Shown here in pieces: positions 16,588 to 26,400 of a DNA stretch of 64,000 nt (the first letter of the stretch is position 1; every line of letters begins with the position of its first letter). A program made the translations under genes and the position numbers. The notes beneath the pieces are model-generated. The model was not told the DNA's origin, ran no database searches, and saw only the letters and a list, made by a program, of their open reading frames with translations. The DNA is from Amorphoplanes digitatis (GTDB lineage Bacteria; Actinomycetota; Actinomycetes; Mycobacteriales; Micromonosporaceae). Location: assembly GCF_014205335.1 (NCBI RefSeq), contig NZ_JACHNH010000001.1:6318501-6382500 (forward strand), in the 5' to 3' direction.

Positions 16588-16920
16588 CTACGCAGTCCCG
16601 CCGTAGACGGCGAGGTCCTCGCCGCTGAATACGAGACAGCCCAACATGCTGGCCAAGACCGCCCGCTGAACGGGCGTCAAGGTGTTCACGAAGACCGCGG
16701 CTCCGACATCTGCCTTTCGGCAGACTTCGGCAATCTCGCGGACCTTGCCATGTGTCAGCAGCGTCCGGCGAGAGAAAGGCCGGGACATCCGGGCAGCCCC
16801 GCCGGGACGTTCCTTCCACCGGTCGGAAGCGCCCCGACGCTGAACATATCGGCCCACCACCCGACCGCCACCGGCTGGAAGGCTCGAAAGGGGAGGCGGT
16901 TGACGTCCGCCCGAGGACAA
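16588..16920 (-). pseudogene. HflX-like GTP-binding protein, N-terminal domain fragment
   Basis: A 110-codon reading frame whose second half reads FSRRTLLTHGKVREIAEVCR and AVFVNTLTPVQRAVLASMLG followed by CLVFSGEDLAV. This matches the pattern of the HflX N-terminal domain: a G-K-x-x-E-I helix, a V-F-V-N strand and an LTPxQ motif. The GTPase domain with its P-loop is absent, because the frame ends in TAG/TGA soon after. It is either a truncated HflX-like gene or a small stand-alone homologue of the N-domain. The family call is from pattern memory only. Confidence 0.4.
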
Positions 16921-16935
16921 GCGGGCGATGGCAGC

Positions 16936-17361
16936 CTAGAGCTCGAATGGATACAGCTGGACATCCTTGTGAGGAACGTGGATCTGCACCCAGCTGGCGT
17001 CCACCTCCGCCGGCGGAGGCTCTACGAAGTCCAGCAGGATCATCGACCCGTCCAGGTCCAGGACGCCGCCACCGTCGGGAGTCAAACCCAAACGCCCGCG
17101 CAAGATCACGCAATGGCCACCCGCCAAGATCGCCGGCCCAGGCTCGGCCGCGAGCTTCGCGTTCAGACCCCAACTGATCTCCATGTTGATCGTCCACTCG
17201 ACGTCATACCGCCCCAGGACAGCATCCGGCGCACCACACCACGGCACCGCCGTCCGGCCCACCGGAGTCTGAACCTGCACAATGGGGAACGGACTCCAAG
17301 CGAACCGGGCCACCTGCTCAATATCGACCAGCACCCTTAGATCATGCCCGCTGCCGATCAC
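16936..17361 (-). CDS. Hypothetical protein
   Basis: A 141-residue soluble protein that I do not recognise. It starts MIGSGHDLRVLVDIEQVARF; a GTG eight codons downstream of that ATG is an alternative. It is beta-rich and aromatic, with WSPFPIVQVQTPVGRTAVPW, the acidic-aromatic segment YDVEWTINMEISWGL and a C-terminal VDASWVQIHVPHKDV. No signal peptide, metal motif or enzyme signature is visible. The size and composition would suit a small immunity-type or SRPBCC-like protein, but that is only a guess. The coding pattern has GC-rich third positions, which supports a real gene. Confidence 0.5.
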   Translation of the reverse strand: MIGSGHDLRVLVDIEQVARFAWSPFPIVQVQTPVGRTAVPWCGAPDAVLGRYDVEWTINMEISWGLNAKLAAEPGPAILAGGHCVILRGRLGLTPDGGGVLDLDGSMILLDFVEPPPAEVDASWVQIHVPHKDVQLYPFEL

Positions 17362-17769
17362 CCGTGGTGGGGCCAGAACTCACCCGTGACCATGGACCGG
17401 GCGATCGCGTAATGGGGCCAAAACTCGTTCCTGGCCGGGCCCAACTCTCGCTCTTGGAGCCACGCGTGCGAAGAACTCGCCAGGTGATGGCTATCGCCGT
17501 GCGACAACAGCGGATTTGTGCATGGAAAAGCCGGATCCAACACTGTCCTTCGAGCATGCCATCCACGTCGGGAGATGCTCGACGAACCGATCCAACCTCC
17601 GCCAGCACCGCCCTGTCCATGGACCAACAGCCCCAGAGTGCCGACCAGCCGGATCGTCACTAGGCACAACAGTCGAACCGACACGCCGATGATCCGGCAA
17701 GCCAGGCGGATTGCTTGCGGTCGCGCTCTAGGGTTAGCCCCAGATCACTTCAAGATTGGGGAAACCGCG
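17362..17769. other. Intergenic stretch with IS21-like end repeats
   Basis: No gene is supported here. The sequence TGGGGCCARAACTC occurs at 17368-17381 and 17413-17426, and a shorter form GGGCCCAACTC at 17437-17447. Repeated GGCCAAAACTC blocks of this kind are found at the ends of actinobacterial IS21-family elements, so this may be the leftover end of such an element. No istA or istB reading frame is present. Confidence 0.3.
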
Positions 17770-18363
17770 GTGCTTCGGCGCTTGACACTCGCCTCGTTCC
17801 TGCTGCTGCCCCTCGCGGCGTGCGGGCATTCCACCGGCGCGGGCAAGCCCGCCGACGCCGCACCGGGCAGCACCCAGGCAGTAGGCGCCGCACCGACAGG
17901 CAGCCGCGCGCCGGAAGGCACCACCGCTCCAGGCGCCACGCCGGCCGGGCGGTCGTCCGCATCGACGCCCACACCGGGTACACCGACCGACGCCGCCGAT
18001 CAGCTCACCGGCACGCAGCACGCATACCTCAAGGCGGCCGACACGGCGAAGGGCACGATCACCTTCGACCTGGTCGAATGGTTCGAAGGCAAGGCCGCGG
18101 CGAACGCCTGCAAGGCGGACGGCGTCGAGCCGGCCGAGAACGACTGGTGCACCGGCTGGTACATCCGCAACAACAACAAGAAGGTGCGCACCTATCCGGT
18201 GGCACCGGGCGCGAGCCTGCGCATCGTCGGGACCACCGGAACGGACCTTGCGGACGCCGATCTCAAGAAGTTCCGGGCGACGCTGCTGTCGACCGGTCGG
18301 GTCTTCGTCTTCACCGTGAAGGCGGGCCAGATCACCAAGGCGGACGAGATTTACACGCCCTGA
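17770..18363 (+). CDS. Secreted lipoprotein
   Basis: A 197-residue lipoprotein. The GTG at 17770 (VLRRLTLASFLLLPLAAC) is chosen because it begins exactly at a signal peptide with lipobox LAAC (Cys18) and has GGGGA upstream. A Pro/Thr/Ala/Ser-rich linker of about 60 residues follows. The folded C-terminal domain includes ITFDLVEWFEGKAAANACKA, two Cys residues and WCTGWYIRNNNKKVRTYPVA, a pattern I associate with a conserved actinobacterial family of unknown function. It is likely anchored on the outer face of the membrane. Confidence 0.75.
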   Translation: MLRRLTLASFLLLPLAACGHSTGAGKPADAAPGSTQAVGAAPTGSRAPEGTTAPGATPAGRSSASTPTPGTPTDAADQLTGTQHAYLKAADTAKGTITFDLVEWFEGKAAANACKADGVEPAENDWCTGWYIRNNNKKVRTYPVAPGASLRIVGTTGTDLADADLKKFRATLLSTGRVFVFTVKAGQITKADEIYTP

Positions 18364-18499
18364 ACGCAGGCCCACAGAAGACGGCGGCAATCACGACGCG
18401 ACATGGGACGCGACGCGACGCCCGAAGGGCAGGGTTCGCACGGCGAATCCCGCCCCTCGGCGGTCGAACCTGCGGCTGGCCAGCCTGGTCAGTGAAGGC

Positions 18500-18958
18500 T
18501 CAGCTGTACCAGCCCGTGCACACCGTGCCGAGGCCCTGGTCGAAGGAGAGGCAGGCGCGGACGCTGTAGCCGGCCAAGCGGCCCCACATGTTCGTGTATG
18601 CCAACGCCTGACCGTGGTCGACATGCACCGACTGGTAGGTCATGTAGCCGTTGTAGTTGTACCGGCGGTCGACGCTGATCGTGGCACCGACGTATGCCAC
18701 CTGGTGATATCCGGTAACGCGCGCCCAGTAGGAGTCACACTGGTTGGACCGCCGCAATTCCAGGTTCCAGTCGCCGTACCCGGCGTTGGCAGTCGTCTGG
18801 GTGTACGCAGAGGCGGTGGAGCAGCCGGTCGAGTCGGGGTTCTTGCCGCTGCAGTTGTTTCCCGAGCAGCTGATGGCCGAGGCGGGCGATCCGGCGGCGA
18901 GTATGGCTCCGGCGGCGAGAAGCATGGTGACAAGGATGGTCGTCAAACGACGTCGCAT
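18500..18958 (-). CDS. Secreted DUF2690 family protein
   Basis: A 152-residue exported protein. The signal peptide (MRRRLTTILVTMLLAAGAIL...) is cleaved after SPASA near residue 28. The mature part starts with ISCSGNNCSGKNPDSTGC, the cysteine-rich motif of DUF2690 proteins. It continues with LELRRSNQCDSYWARVTGYH, where the LRxSxxCxxxWARV pattern is also typical. The DUF2690 role is unknown. A second half with YTNMWGRLAGYSVRACLSFD follows. It is monocistronic by position. Confidence 0.8.
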   Translation of the reverse strand: MRRRLTTILVTMLLAAGAILAAGSPASAISCSGNNCSGKNPDSTGCSTASAYTQTTANAGYGDWNLELRRSNQCDSYWARVTGYHQVAYVGATISVDRRYNYNGYMTYQSVHVDHGQALAYTNMWGRLAGYSVRACLSFDQGLGTVCTGWYS

Positions 18959-19168
18959 TGATGTACCTGTTCTTTCGAGATCGATTCCTGGAATACCCTC
19001 CGGGGGTCCCGAGGGCGTGTGTGAAGTCCCCGAAATCGAGCCTGGGCTCGGGGACTCGCGAAATTTGGCACGATAGTCGCGACAGAGATCGACGGCCTTC
19101 TCGCAGAAGCAAATCCGGGTACGACACGCCCGGATCGAATGGTCGCAAGACTTCTCAGACCGCTTTGG

Positions 19169-19921
19169 TCAGGCGGAGCGCTGACGCTTCTCCACGATCT
19201 TGGCCGCGCTGCGCCGACCGTGCGCCATCACGTCGACGTGACCGCCTGCCCCACGGCCGGCCACGTCCTGCCACCCCCGGAGCCTGCTCGCGATCAGGGC
19301 CAGGCGAGAGTCGTCCGGGGGGACGTCGATCGAGAACAGCGCCTCGTTCGGCCTCCGGTCATCTCCTCCCCAGCGAACAACGCCGTCGAGTTCGGCCAGG
19401 ATGTCGCGGATCACGATCTGCTGCAGGGCGAAGAAGTTCCCCCGTGCGCCCACGGGGTAGTGATCGGGCCTGATCAGGACGGCGGTGCCGGAGGCCAGGT
19501 TCGATTCGGCCGTTGGCTTGCGCTCGCCTGTCGGGGCTCGCCACCCGGTCACGTCACCTGCGCGCAATTCCTCTACCTCGTAGTGAAAGCGTCGGACGAG
19601 GTGTACGAGGATCGTCTCGACGTCACCCATGCGCATCTGGACTCCGGCGAGCGGCGTTCCGACGACCGGTCTTGTGTAGACGCTCCCACGATCGTCGGCC
19701 ACCTTCTCCATCTCCCAGCCGTTGAGCGACCGCTCTCCGGTGAGGGCTCGGCTATCCGGCTTACGCAGACGTCGGATCTTGGCGGCGAGCCTGGCCGCAG
19801 CCGTATCGCTGGACGAGGCGTGCGCCGGTGAGGACGTCAGCGCGGGAAGCGATACAGCCGCACCCGCCGCAGCGGTGCGGATGAGAAAGAAACGGCGCGT
19901 CAACCGCGGTTTGGTGGTCAT
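19169..19921 (-). CDS. Tat-exported M15-peptidase-like protein lacking zinc ligands
   Basis: A 250-residue protein with a twin-arginine signal (TRRFFLIRTAAAGAAVSLPA) and A-x-A cleavage near residue 35. The mature domain resembles actinobacterial D-Ala-D-Ala carboxypeptidase-like (M15) proteins: SLNGWEMEKVADD, the segment SNLASGTAVLIRPDHYPVGA, and VVRWGGDDRRPNEALFSID. In active M15 enzymes the first of these reads S-x-H-x-x-G-x-A-x-D; here His is Leu and Asp is Leu, and the C-terminal His motif is also absent. It is therefore probably a non-catalytic wall-binding protein. Its start overlaps the stop of the upstream membrane protein (ATGA). Confidence 0.6.
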   Translation of the reverse strand: MTTKPRLTRRFFLIRTAAAGAAVSLPALTSSPAHASSSDTAAARLAAKIRRLRKPDSRALTGERSLNGWEMEKVADDRGSVYTRPVVGTPLAGVQMRMGDVETILVHLVRRFHYEVEELRAGDVTGWRAPTGERKPTAESNLASGTAVLIRPDHYPVGARGNFFALQQIVIRDILAELDGVVRWGGDDRRPNEALFSIDVPPDDSRLALIASRLRGWQDVAGRGAGGHVDVMAHGRRSAAKIVEKRQRSA

Positions 19922-20403
19922 GTCAGTTTCCCGTCGGCCTGGTCGGGACTCTTGTGATGTGCGGATACGAATAGAGCTATCAGGGTCATAGCGCCCGCGA
20001 GAATGGCAGCTATGGCCAGAACGGAATTGACATGGCTGGGTATCGCGCCTTCGACGGTCCCCTTGCCTGCGACGTGACAGCCGAACCGGAGCGGAACCAG
20101 CGAGGTCCGGTACGCATCCACACTTCCCGCGTGTGCAGGCCCGACCGCGGTCTTGCAGGCTTGATCAGCCGCGGACTCGTCCATCACCAGGTGCAGCGCG
20201 CCCCAGATGTAGACACCAAGGGCTACCGCGGCCACAAGCGCCGCGACGCAACGCCACACGGCACCGGGCGCGGGCTCCGGACCGCGAGCACGCCTGAGTG
20301 TCAGCCGCGCGTAGACAAGGAGCGCGATGAAGCCCGCGGCACTCAGCGACACGACGGCGAACAGCACGACCGGGTTCGGCACGGCGAACGGATCCTGCGA
20401 CAC
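19918..20403 (-). CDS. Small membrane protein
   Basis: A 161-residue integral membrane protein with three predicted hydrophobic helices: about 12-33 (VVLFAVVSLSAAGFIALLVY), 48-70 (VWRCVAALVAAVALGVYIWG) and 127-148 (SVLAIAAILAGAMTLIALFV). Between helices two and three lies an extracytoplasmic loop with two Cys residues (DQACKTAV and RFGCHVAG), which could form a disulfide. The function is unknown. It sits between the DUF1906 gene (9 bases upstream) and the Tat protein (4-base overlap), so the three are probably one transcript. Confidence 0.7.
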   Translation of the reverse strand: MSQDPFAVPNPVVLFAVVSLSAAGFIALLVYARLTLRRARGPEPAPGAVWRCVAALVAAVALGVYIWGALHLVMDESAADQACKTAVGPAHAGSVDAYRTSLVPLRFGCHVAGKGTVEGAIPSHVNSVLAIAAILAGAMTLIALFVSAHHKSPDQADGKLT

Positions 20404-20412
20404 AGCAACCCT

Positions 20413-22629
20413 TCAGAAGTGGCGGGCGATACCGTTGTACTTCTCGAAGATGTAGTAGAGCGCCATGCGCTTCTGACCGCCGTCCACGGCAACATCACCC
20501 CAGCCTTGGTAGCGGCGTAAGATTTCGAAATTCTCCTTGTCGTTGTAGTCCAGAGCCATGGGCCGCAGAACCGTCTCTCCCTCGGGTGGGTTGCTGCCCC
20601 CCGGCTTGCCCGCCGCACCCCAGAGGTGCAGCAGCGAAACCGTCTGCAACGCGAAGGCCTCGTCCTGAACCTTCTTCCACATGGCGTAGACGTCGCCGTC
20701 GTTCGCAGGATCGCTGGTCGACCCCGTCACGAGGCCTTTCGCGATGCAATAATTCCAGGCCCGGATTGCGGCCTCGCCGGTGATCTGTGCGATCCCCGTC
20801 GAGGAGTCCCGCACGCCCCCAGGGACTCCGAGGTGATATGCCTCCACGCGGGCGTCCTGGACGTCGTCCTCAGGCCCCCAATGGCGCATCTCCCAGTAGG
20901 CGGAGGTCTGAATGAGAGCCTTTCGCATCCTGTACAGATTAGATTGCTGCGTGATCACGTCATCGTGATCCAGCACTGTGGACTGGAAACACTTCCAGTG
21001 CTGGAAGTTCTTGAGACCGCCGTCATTGGGGTACCCGATCGACTCCATGTACTTCCCGATGTCGATCATCAGCGAGTTGTGCAGCGAGGAGTCGAGTCGG
21101 ACGTCCGCGACCACTGCGCGCGCCGGATTGAACGAATCCTGTCCGGTGTCACGCCCCGATGCGATGTCGTTGTCGATCTCGATGCTCCCCGTGCCCGTCC
21201 CGACGACGCGCGTGACGAACTGGTCGTAAGCCCAGTCCGCCGGAAGCGCGTAACCATAGTTACCCGAGTATCCGGACGACAGGTCGGAGACGAAACTTGC
21301 GGTCGAATGCCCGGCAGCTGCGACGCGCGAGCAGACGTTGCGGGCGCCGTACACGCCGACCAGGTATTGGCCTCCAGCCTCCGCCACCGAGTCCACGATG
21401 CCCTTGAAATGTGGCAGGACGTTCGACGTCACCTCGTCATCGAGGGCGTCGAAGTCCACGGCGAAAAAGATCCGCGTCCCTGGCTTGAAGCCGTGGTCCT
21501 GAGCCGCGTTGATCGCCGCATAGCCCGCCGCCCGGCCGAGTGGGTAGTTGAACGACGACGCATCCCTGCCCTGGGTTTGATAGATAGGAAAGCAACGTAG
21601 CCCCGAGGAAGCAATCGTCTGCAACTCCCCCGGCTGAATCACCTTCTCCGGCAGCGTGCTGCTGACACTCGTCAGATAGCGTCCCACATAGGTGATTCCA
21701 TCGGCCTTCAGGCTCGTCGCCCGTGCGGTCGTGATCTTTGTGACCCCATCGCAGGCGGCACCCTTGCGAGCCTGGTCTCCGTACGAGATCAACAGCGATG
21801 CCCAGGTCGCATAGTCGCCCTTGCCGGTGGCCGGCAATTTGACGAAGGACTGAAATGCGGTGGTCTCAGATACGAGCGCAGATCCGAAGGTCGACGAAAA
21901 TGTCACGGCACGCTGATTGAGGATCATCGCCGCCGAGAAGAGCGAGACCCACACACCGGTCGCCCCCGTCGCAACGGGGTGCGTCTTCAAGCCGGACTGC
22001 GTTCCTGGGCCAAATACGCCGTTGGCCACGCCGTCCGCCATGCCGAGTTCGTACTGCACGGCCAGCAGCATGGCCTTGGCCACGTCTCGCGAATGCCGAC
22101 CGTCACAGGGAATGACGAAGAAGTCCGCTCGGCCCAGGTACCGGCCGTTCAACCACTGCTGAACACCGCGAACCGCATCCGAGCCCGTGGCGACCTTAAC
22201 GTAGGGATCCATGTTGAGCAGACCCTTGAAGACCTTTGGAGTGAGATCGCCGTTCGGGGTGGTCCCGCCCACGCCCATGTCGGACTTGAGCTGGCTGACC
22301 GCCGCCTGAATACGGGCACCATAGACTCCGTCGACGCCACCGCCGTCATATCCCTTGCAATACAGGGCTGACTGGATGATGCGGGTGAAGTTGGCGTAAG
22401 GAACCGTGTTCTGATTCAACGCAGGGTATTTGGAGGTCAAGGTCGACAGCGTCGTGGGTCCAAAACTGTTGGACAATGCAGTGATGCCGAGCTCCCACTG
22501 CAGCGCCCTGGTCAAGGCGTACATCATGGTCCAGCTCGTCTTGCCGTCCTCATCGACTGTCATGCCGATGCGGGTCCCATAGATTGTGTTCACAAAACGC
22601 TGCGCCTGCAAGACCATCTCATCCGCCAC
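20413..22629 (-). CDS. DUF1906 glycoside-hydrolase-like protein with peptidoglycan-binding-like N-terminus
   Basis: A 738-residue protein. The GTG at 22629 (VADEMVLQAQRFVNTIYGTR) is preferred: AGGGAG lies upstream and the family normally begins near this M-V-L-x-A-Q motif. Residues 1-140 and 150-240 are peptidoglycan-binding-like repeats (MMYALTRALQWELGI, VDGVYGARIQAAVSQLKSDM). Residues of about 310-520 are a DUF1906 (Rv2525c-like) TIM-barrel: ADGITYVGRYLTSVSS, RIFFAVDFDALDD and IEIDNDIASG. The C-terminal 200 residues include RDSSTGIAQITGEAAIRAWN, resembling lysozyme-like folds. There is no signal peptide, so export, if any, is by another route. Base composition is slightly lower in GC than the neighbours, which may mean transfer. 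Confidence 0.75.
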   Translation of the reverse strand: MADEMVLQAQRFVNTIYGTRIGMTVDEDGKTSWTMMYALTRALQWELGITALSNSFGPTTLSTLTSKYPALNQNTVPYANFTRIIQSALYCKGYDGGGVDGVYGARIQAAVSQLKSDMGVGGTTPNGDLTPKVFKGLLNMDPYVKVATGSDAVRGVQQWLNGRYLGRADFFVIPCDGRHSRDVAKAMLLAVQYELGMADGVANGVFGPGTQSGLKTHPVATGATGVWVSLFSAAMILNQRAVTFSSTFGSALVSETTAFQSFVKLPATGKGDYATWASLLISYGDQARKGAACDGVTKITTARATSLKADGITYVGRYLTSVSSTLPEKVIQPGELQTIASSGLRCFPIYQTQGRDASSFNYPLGRAAGYAAINAAQDHGFKPGTRIFFAVDFDALDDEVTSNVLPHFKGIVDSVAEAGGQYLVGVYGARNVCSRVAAAGHSTASFVSDLSSGYSGNYGYALPADWAYDQFVTRVVGTGTGSIEIDNDIASGRDTGQDSFNPARAVVADVRLDSSLHNSLMIDIGKYMESIGYPNDGGLKNFQHWKCFQSTVLDHDDVITQQSNLYRMRKALIQTSAYWEMRHWGPEDDVQDARVEAYHLGVPGGVRDSSTGIAQITGEAAIRAWNYCIAKGLVTGSTSDPANDGDVYAMWKKVQDEAFALQTVSLLHLWGAAGKPGGSNPPEGETVLRPMALDYNDKENFEILRRYQGWGDVAVDGGQKRMALYYIFEKYNGIARHF

Positions 22630-22844
22630 GGATGCACAACTCCCTAACAAATCCCTTGCCATCAATCCACAGCGGACGATGACACAATGACAGTTGATCA
22701 ACTGGCCGTCAAGAGTCAATGCCCTTCGGTTAAGGGCCTCGGCGCTGGTCCGCGGGTGAGGTGACGGTGCGATAGCAGGCCCGGCAGCGTGTCGGGCCGT
22801 GGCGTCGTCTTCAGTGGAGCCAGGGGCGGTCTCAGGGCCGGTTT

Positions 22845-23110
22845 ACTGATCACATCGGGCCGGGAGGGTGTCGGCCCCGCTCGAGCGTGACCTGCTCGAA
22901 GAGGCTTGAACAGCTAGAGTTCGGCCCGCAAACCCTCGCGGAACTGTTCGAAAGGGCATGCGCGCCCTCGCCGGGCCGGGCACGAAGGGCACCTGGCCGG
23001 CCCGGCGCCGGCTGACGGCGATCGACGCGACCAGCCTGGACGTCGCTGACACTGCGGCCAATGTGGAACGCCGCGACCGGCTCGGCTCCGAGCCGAAAGC
23101 ATCGGCATAT
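22845..23110 (+). pseudogene. IS4-type transposase remnant with frameshifts
   Basis: Plus-strand fragments spell parts of an IS4-family transposase: EFGPQTLAELFERACAP in one frame, then after a shift LAGPGTKGTWPARRRLTAID, ATSLDVADTAANVE and GSEPKASAYPKLQV. The I-D-A-T-x-L-D-V-A-D-T stretch is the region of the first catalytic Asp. N- and C-terminal parts are missing. The earlier part of this gap, 22630-22844, has no gene. Confidence 0.5.
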
Positions 23111-23455
23111 CCGAAACTGCAAGTGAACGTCGATCTCCGCGAGTGCACGGCGAGCGGGACCTGGGAATTCGAGTACCACGGCGTTCGCTATTTCCTGCCG
23201 GCCTTCTCGTCGGCCTACGCCCAGGAAAATCCCCGTTACTACGGGGTGGCGGGTTGGTCGTACATCCATTTCCAGCCCGGGTGGACCTTCAATCGGTTCA
23301 GCATTTCCCGACACCGCAAGAATCGGGCTCCTCTGTCCGCTCCGGTCAGTTCCGTGTTCGCCGCCCGCGGCAGTCGGGGATTACGAGAGAGCGTCGCCCA
23401 GATCACCCGCGAGCTGAACGACCGCGAGGCCCGCTTGAGCCACGACGGCGGTACG
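23111..23455 (+). other. Gene-end remnant of unknown origin
   Basis: Immediately after the transposase fragment the plus strand reads WEFEYHGVRYFLPAFSSAYA, NPRYYGVAGWSYIHFQPGW and FNRFSIS in one frame. The aromatic, low-Arg composition looks like a genuine secreted or beta-rich protein rather than antisense noise, but no start is present. It may be the tail of a gene broken by the transposon. The long frame that continues over the next gene is spurious. Confidence 0.3.
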
Positions 23456-26400
23456 TCAGGAGCAGGTGAGCCGGGCCGCGGCCCAGTCACCGTGGTCGCT
23501 GCCGACACCGTTCCCGCCGTCGGTGACCCGCAGCTCCATCCGCCGGCCGCCGGTGAGGTCGACGTCCATTCGTTCAGCCCCGCCGGCCCCGGTGAGGATC
23601 GTGCTCTGCGCCTTGCGTACCCCGTCGACCCAGACCTCGAAGCCGACCGAGCCGGACGCCTCGTCGTCGACGCCCACATCGGACCGGAAGCGGGTGCAGT
23701 CCCCGCCCAGCTCCACCAGCACGTTGGACACGGCGTGCACGCCGAGGCCCCTGGCGTAGGTGACGCCGGCGATGGTCAGCGTGCGACCGTCGGTGGCGCC
23801 CTGCTCGCCGTTGCTGCGGTCCTTCTCGACCGGGCCCCAGCCGTTCGCCTGCTGCACATACGGCCGGTCGCTGAGCCATTCCCAGCCGGCCGGCAGCGGC
23901 GCCTGGGTGGTCGTGGTGGCGGCGACCGTGGTGGTGAAGCCGGATGCCGTGCTGGAGGTGACGGAGGCGGTCAGGTCGTAGCTGCCGAAGTCCGTGCCGG
24001 CCGGGGCGATGACGGTGAACGCCGTCGTCTCCGGGCTGCCCGTGGCGACGTCGCCGAGGTCGGCCTGAGCCGGGGTCACCGTCCAGCCCTCCGGCGCGGT
24101 GAGCCGGACGGTGGTCGCGCGCAGCCCTCCGGCGCACCGGGCCGACACCTTGATCTCCACGGTTTCTTCCGTGCCGGCCGCGATCTGACCGTCAGTGGTC
24201 GCGGTGACGTCCGGCGGGCAGGGCGCCGGCACGTCGGAGTCCGGCACGCCGCCGACGGCGACCTCGGCCCGGGTCAATGGGCGCAGCACCAACTCGTGGG
24301 AGTACGGCCTGGTCGGCGAGAGGCTGAACGGGTCGAGTACCGAGTTCGGCGTCTCACCCATGCCGGTCTCTCCGGCCTCCGCGTGCAGGGTCACCCAGCC
24401 GTTGTTGTGGACCAGTGGCAGCTGGTGGTCGTACTCGGCCCGGTCCAGGTCGTCGTAGGGCGTGACGCTGACGTCCCTCATGCCGCCGACGAGCAGCCCG
24501 GAACGTCCGTCGTTGAGCGACGCCCACCGGGTGTCGGTGTGGTTGCCGTACGCCTGCGGACGGGAGTAGCGGACGTACTCCCCGTCAACGGTGCTGCGGT
24601 AGACGCCCATCGGTGCACCGCTACGCCGGTCGTTGTACGACTCGTGCGGGCCGCGGCCATAGAACGCGAACCGTTGCATCTCGTCCGGCAGCCGCAGCTG
24701 GACGCCGATCCGTGGCAGGTAGGGCAGGGAGCCGACGCGGCTACCCCTCGGGACCACGTCCTGCTTCAGCGTGACGGTGCCCCGCCGGTCGATGCGGTAC
24801 CGCATCGACTGATCGAACGAGAGCAGGGCGGCGGTGCCGGCCCCGGCGACGGTGCTGCGTACCTCCACCACGACGGCGTCGGATTCGGTGCTGCTCCGCA
24901 CGTCGGTGATCGTGGTCTGCAGGCGGTCGAGGCCGATGTCGTGCCAGATGCGGCGGTCGTCGGTGCCCCAGTCGTAGGTCTCGTTGCTTGTCGGCGGCCG
25001 GTACGCGTCCAGACGCGGTCCACCGGCGAGCAGTTCCCGCCCGTGCGCCTTCATCGAGGCAAGGTCGCCGTCGTCGAAGCGGTACGTCCAGCCGGGGCCG
25101 GAGACGGTCAGTACGTCGCCGCGGGTCGCCACGGCGGGTGCTCCGTTGACCGGTGCCGGCAGGATGCCGGGCACCGAGCGACCGCCGACGGAGAACTGGT
25201 CGTACCCGGCGATCCACCCGCGCTTGGCCCAGGCGGTGTCGGTGGTGGTCTCGGCGCTGATGTTGAGGAACCGCTCCCGGTCGTCCGGGTTGGCCGGCAC
25301 CCCGCCGAGGTCGAGGTCGACGGCTTGGCCGGGGGCCAGCGTGAGCGGCCGGCTGCCGGAACGGATCGTGCGGGCCTGCTCGATGATCTGGTACCGCAGC
25401 CGGAGCCGGAAGGCGCCGGCCTGCTGCTCGTTGTGTACCCGGACCCTGCCGTTCACGGCGTCCACGGCGGTGAACCGGATCGGCGCCTGTGCCCACGCCA
25501 TCTCCCGGGTCTCCGGCTGCAGGTACCGGTCGGAGCCGACGAGACCGTCGGTGCCCGACAGGCTGATACCGAGGCTGAGGAAGTCGCCCTTGCGCTGGAA
25601 CGCGTCGAAGTTCAGCGCGAGGACGGCCTGCCCGGTGGGGTCACCGGCGAGCTGGGCCGGGGTCAGCGCGGCGGCGTAGACGCGGGCGTCGTCGATCAGC
25701 CCCCGTGCCGTCCGGACGCTCCACAGGTCGTTGTCCCGCTGGGTCTCCGCGTTGTGGCCGAGGTTGACCTCGAACAGGCCGGGATCGACCGCCCCGGTGC
25801 GCGGCGTGGTCGCCGCCTCCCGGCCGTCTATGTACAGCCGCAGCGCCGCACCGTCGTAGACACCGGAGACCCGGTGCCAGTTGCCGTACCAGTCGGGCGG
25901 CACGTCGGCGGACGCGGTGGCCCACCCGCCGGCGTCGACGCCGAACTCCAGCGTGTCGCGGTCGCGCATCTGCAACCCGTACCCCTGGCCCTTGGTGAGG
26001 ATCGGGAAGCTGCCGGCCCATTCTCCCGGCTTGACCCAGCTGTCGAGGGTCAGCGGACCGGTGAGGTCGAGCCGGCGGTCGCGGAAGACGTCGACGAAGT
26101 CGTCCAGGCTGGAGAGGTCGACCGCCTGGCCGCGCCGGCCGGGGGCTGCGGTGGCCTTGCCGACCAGGAACGTCTGGATCCTGCTCTTCGACGAGTCCGG
26201 CGTGAACACCAGCGGCTGGCGCAGGTTCTGCTCGGCCCAGTCCCAGATGAAGCCGCCCTGCATCTGCGGGTTGCGCCGGGCGAGTGCCCAGAACTGGTCG
26301 AAGTTGCCGAGCCCGTTGCCCATCGCGTGTGCGTACTCGCCCATCACGATCGGCTTGGCGGAGCTGTTCGTACGGGCGGCCAGGCGCGCCGGCGTGTTGT

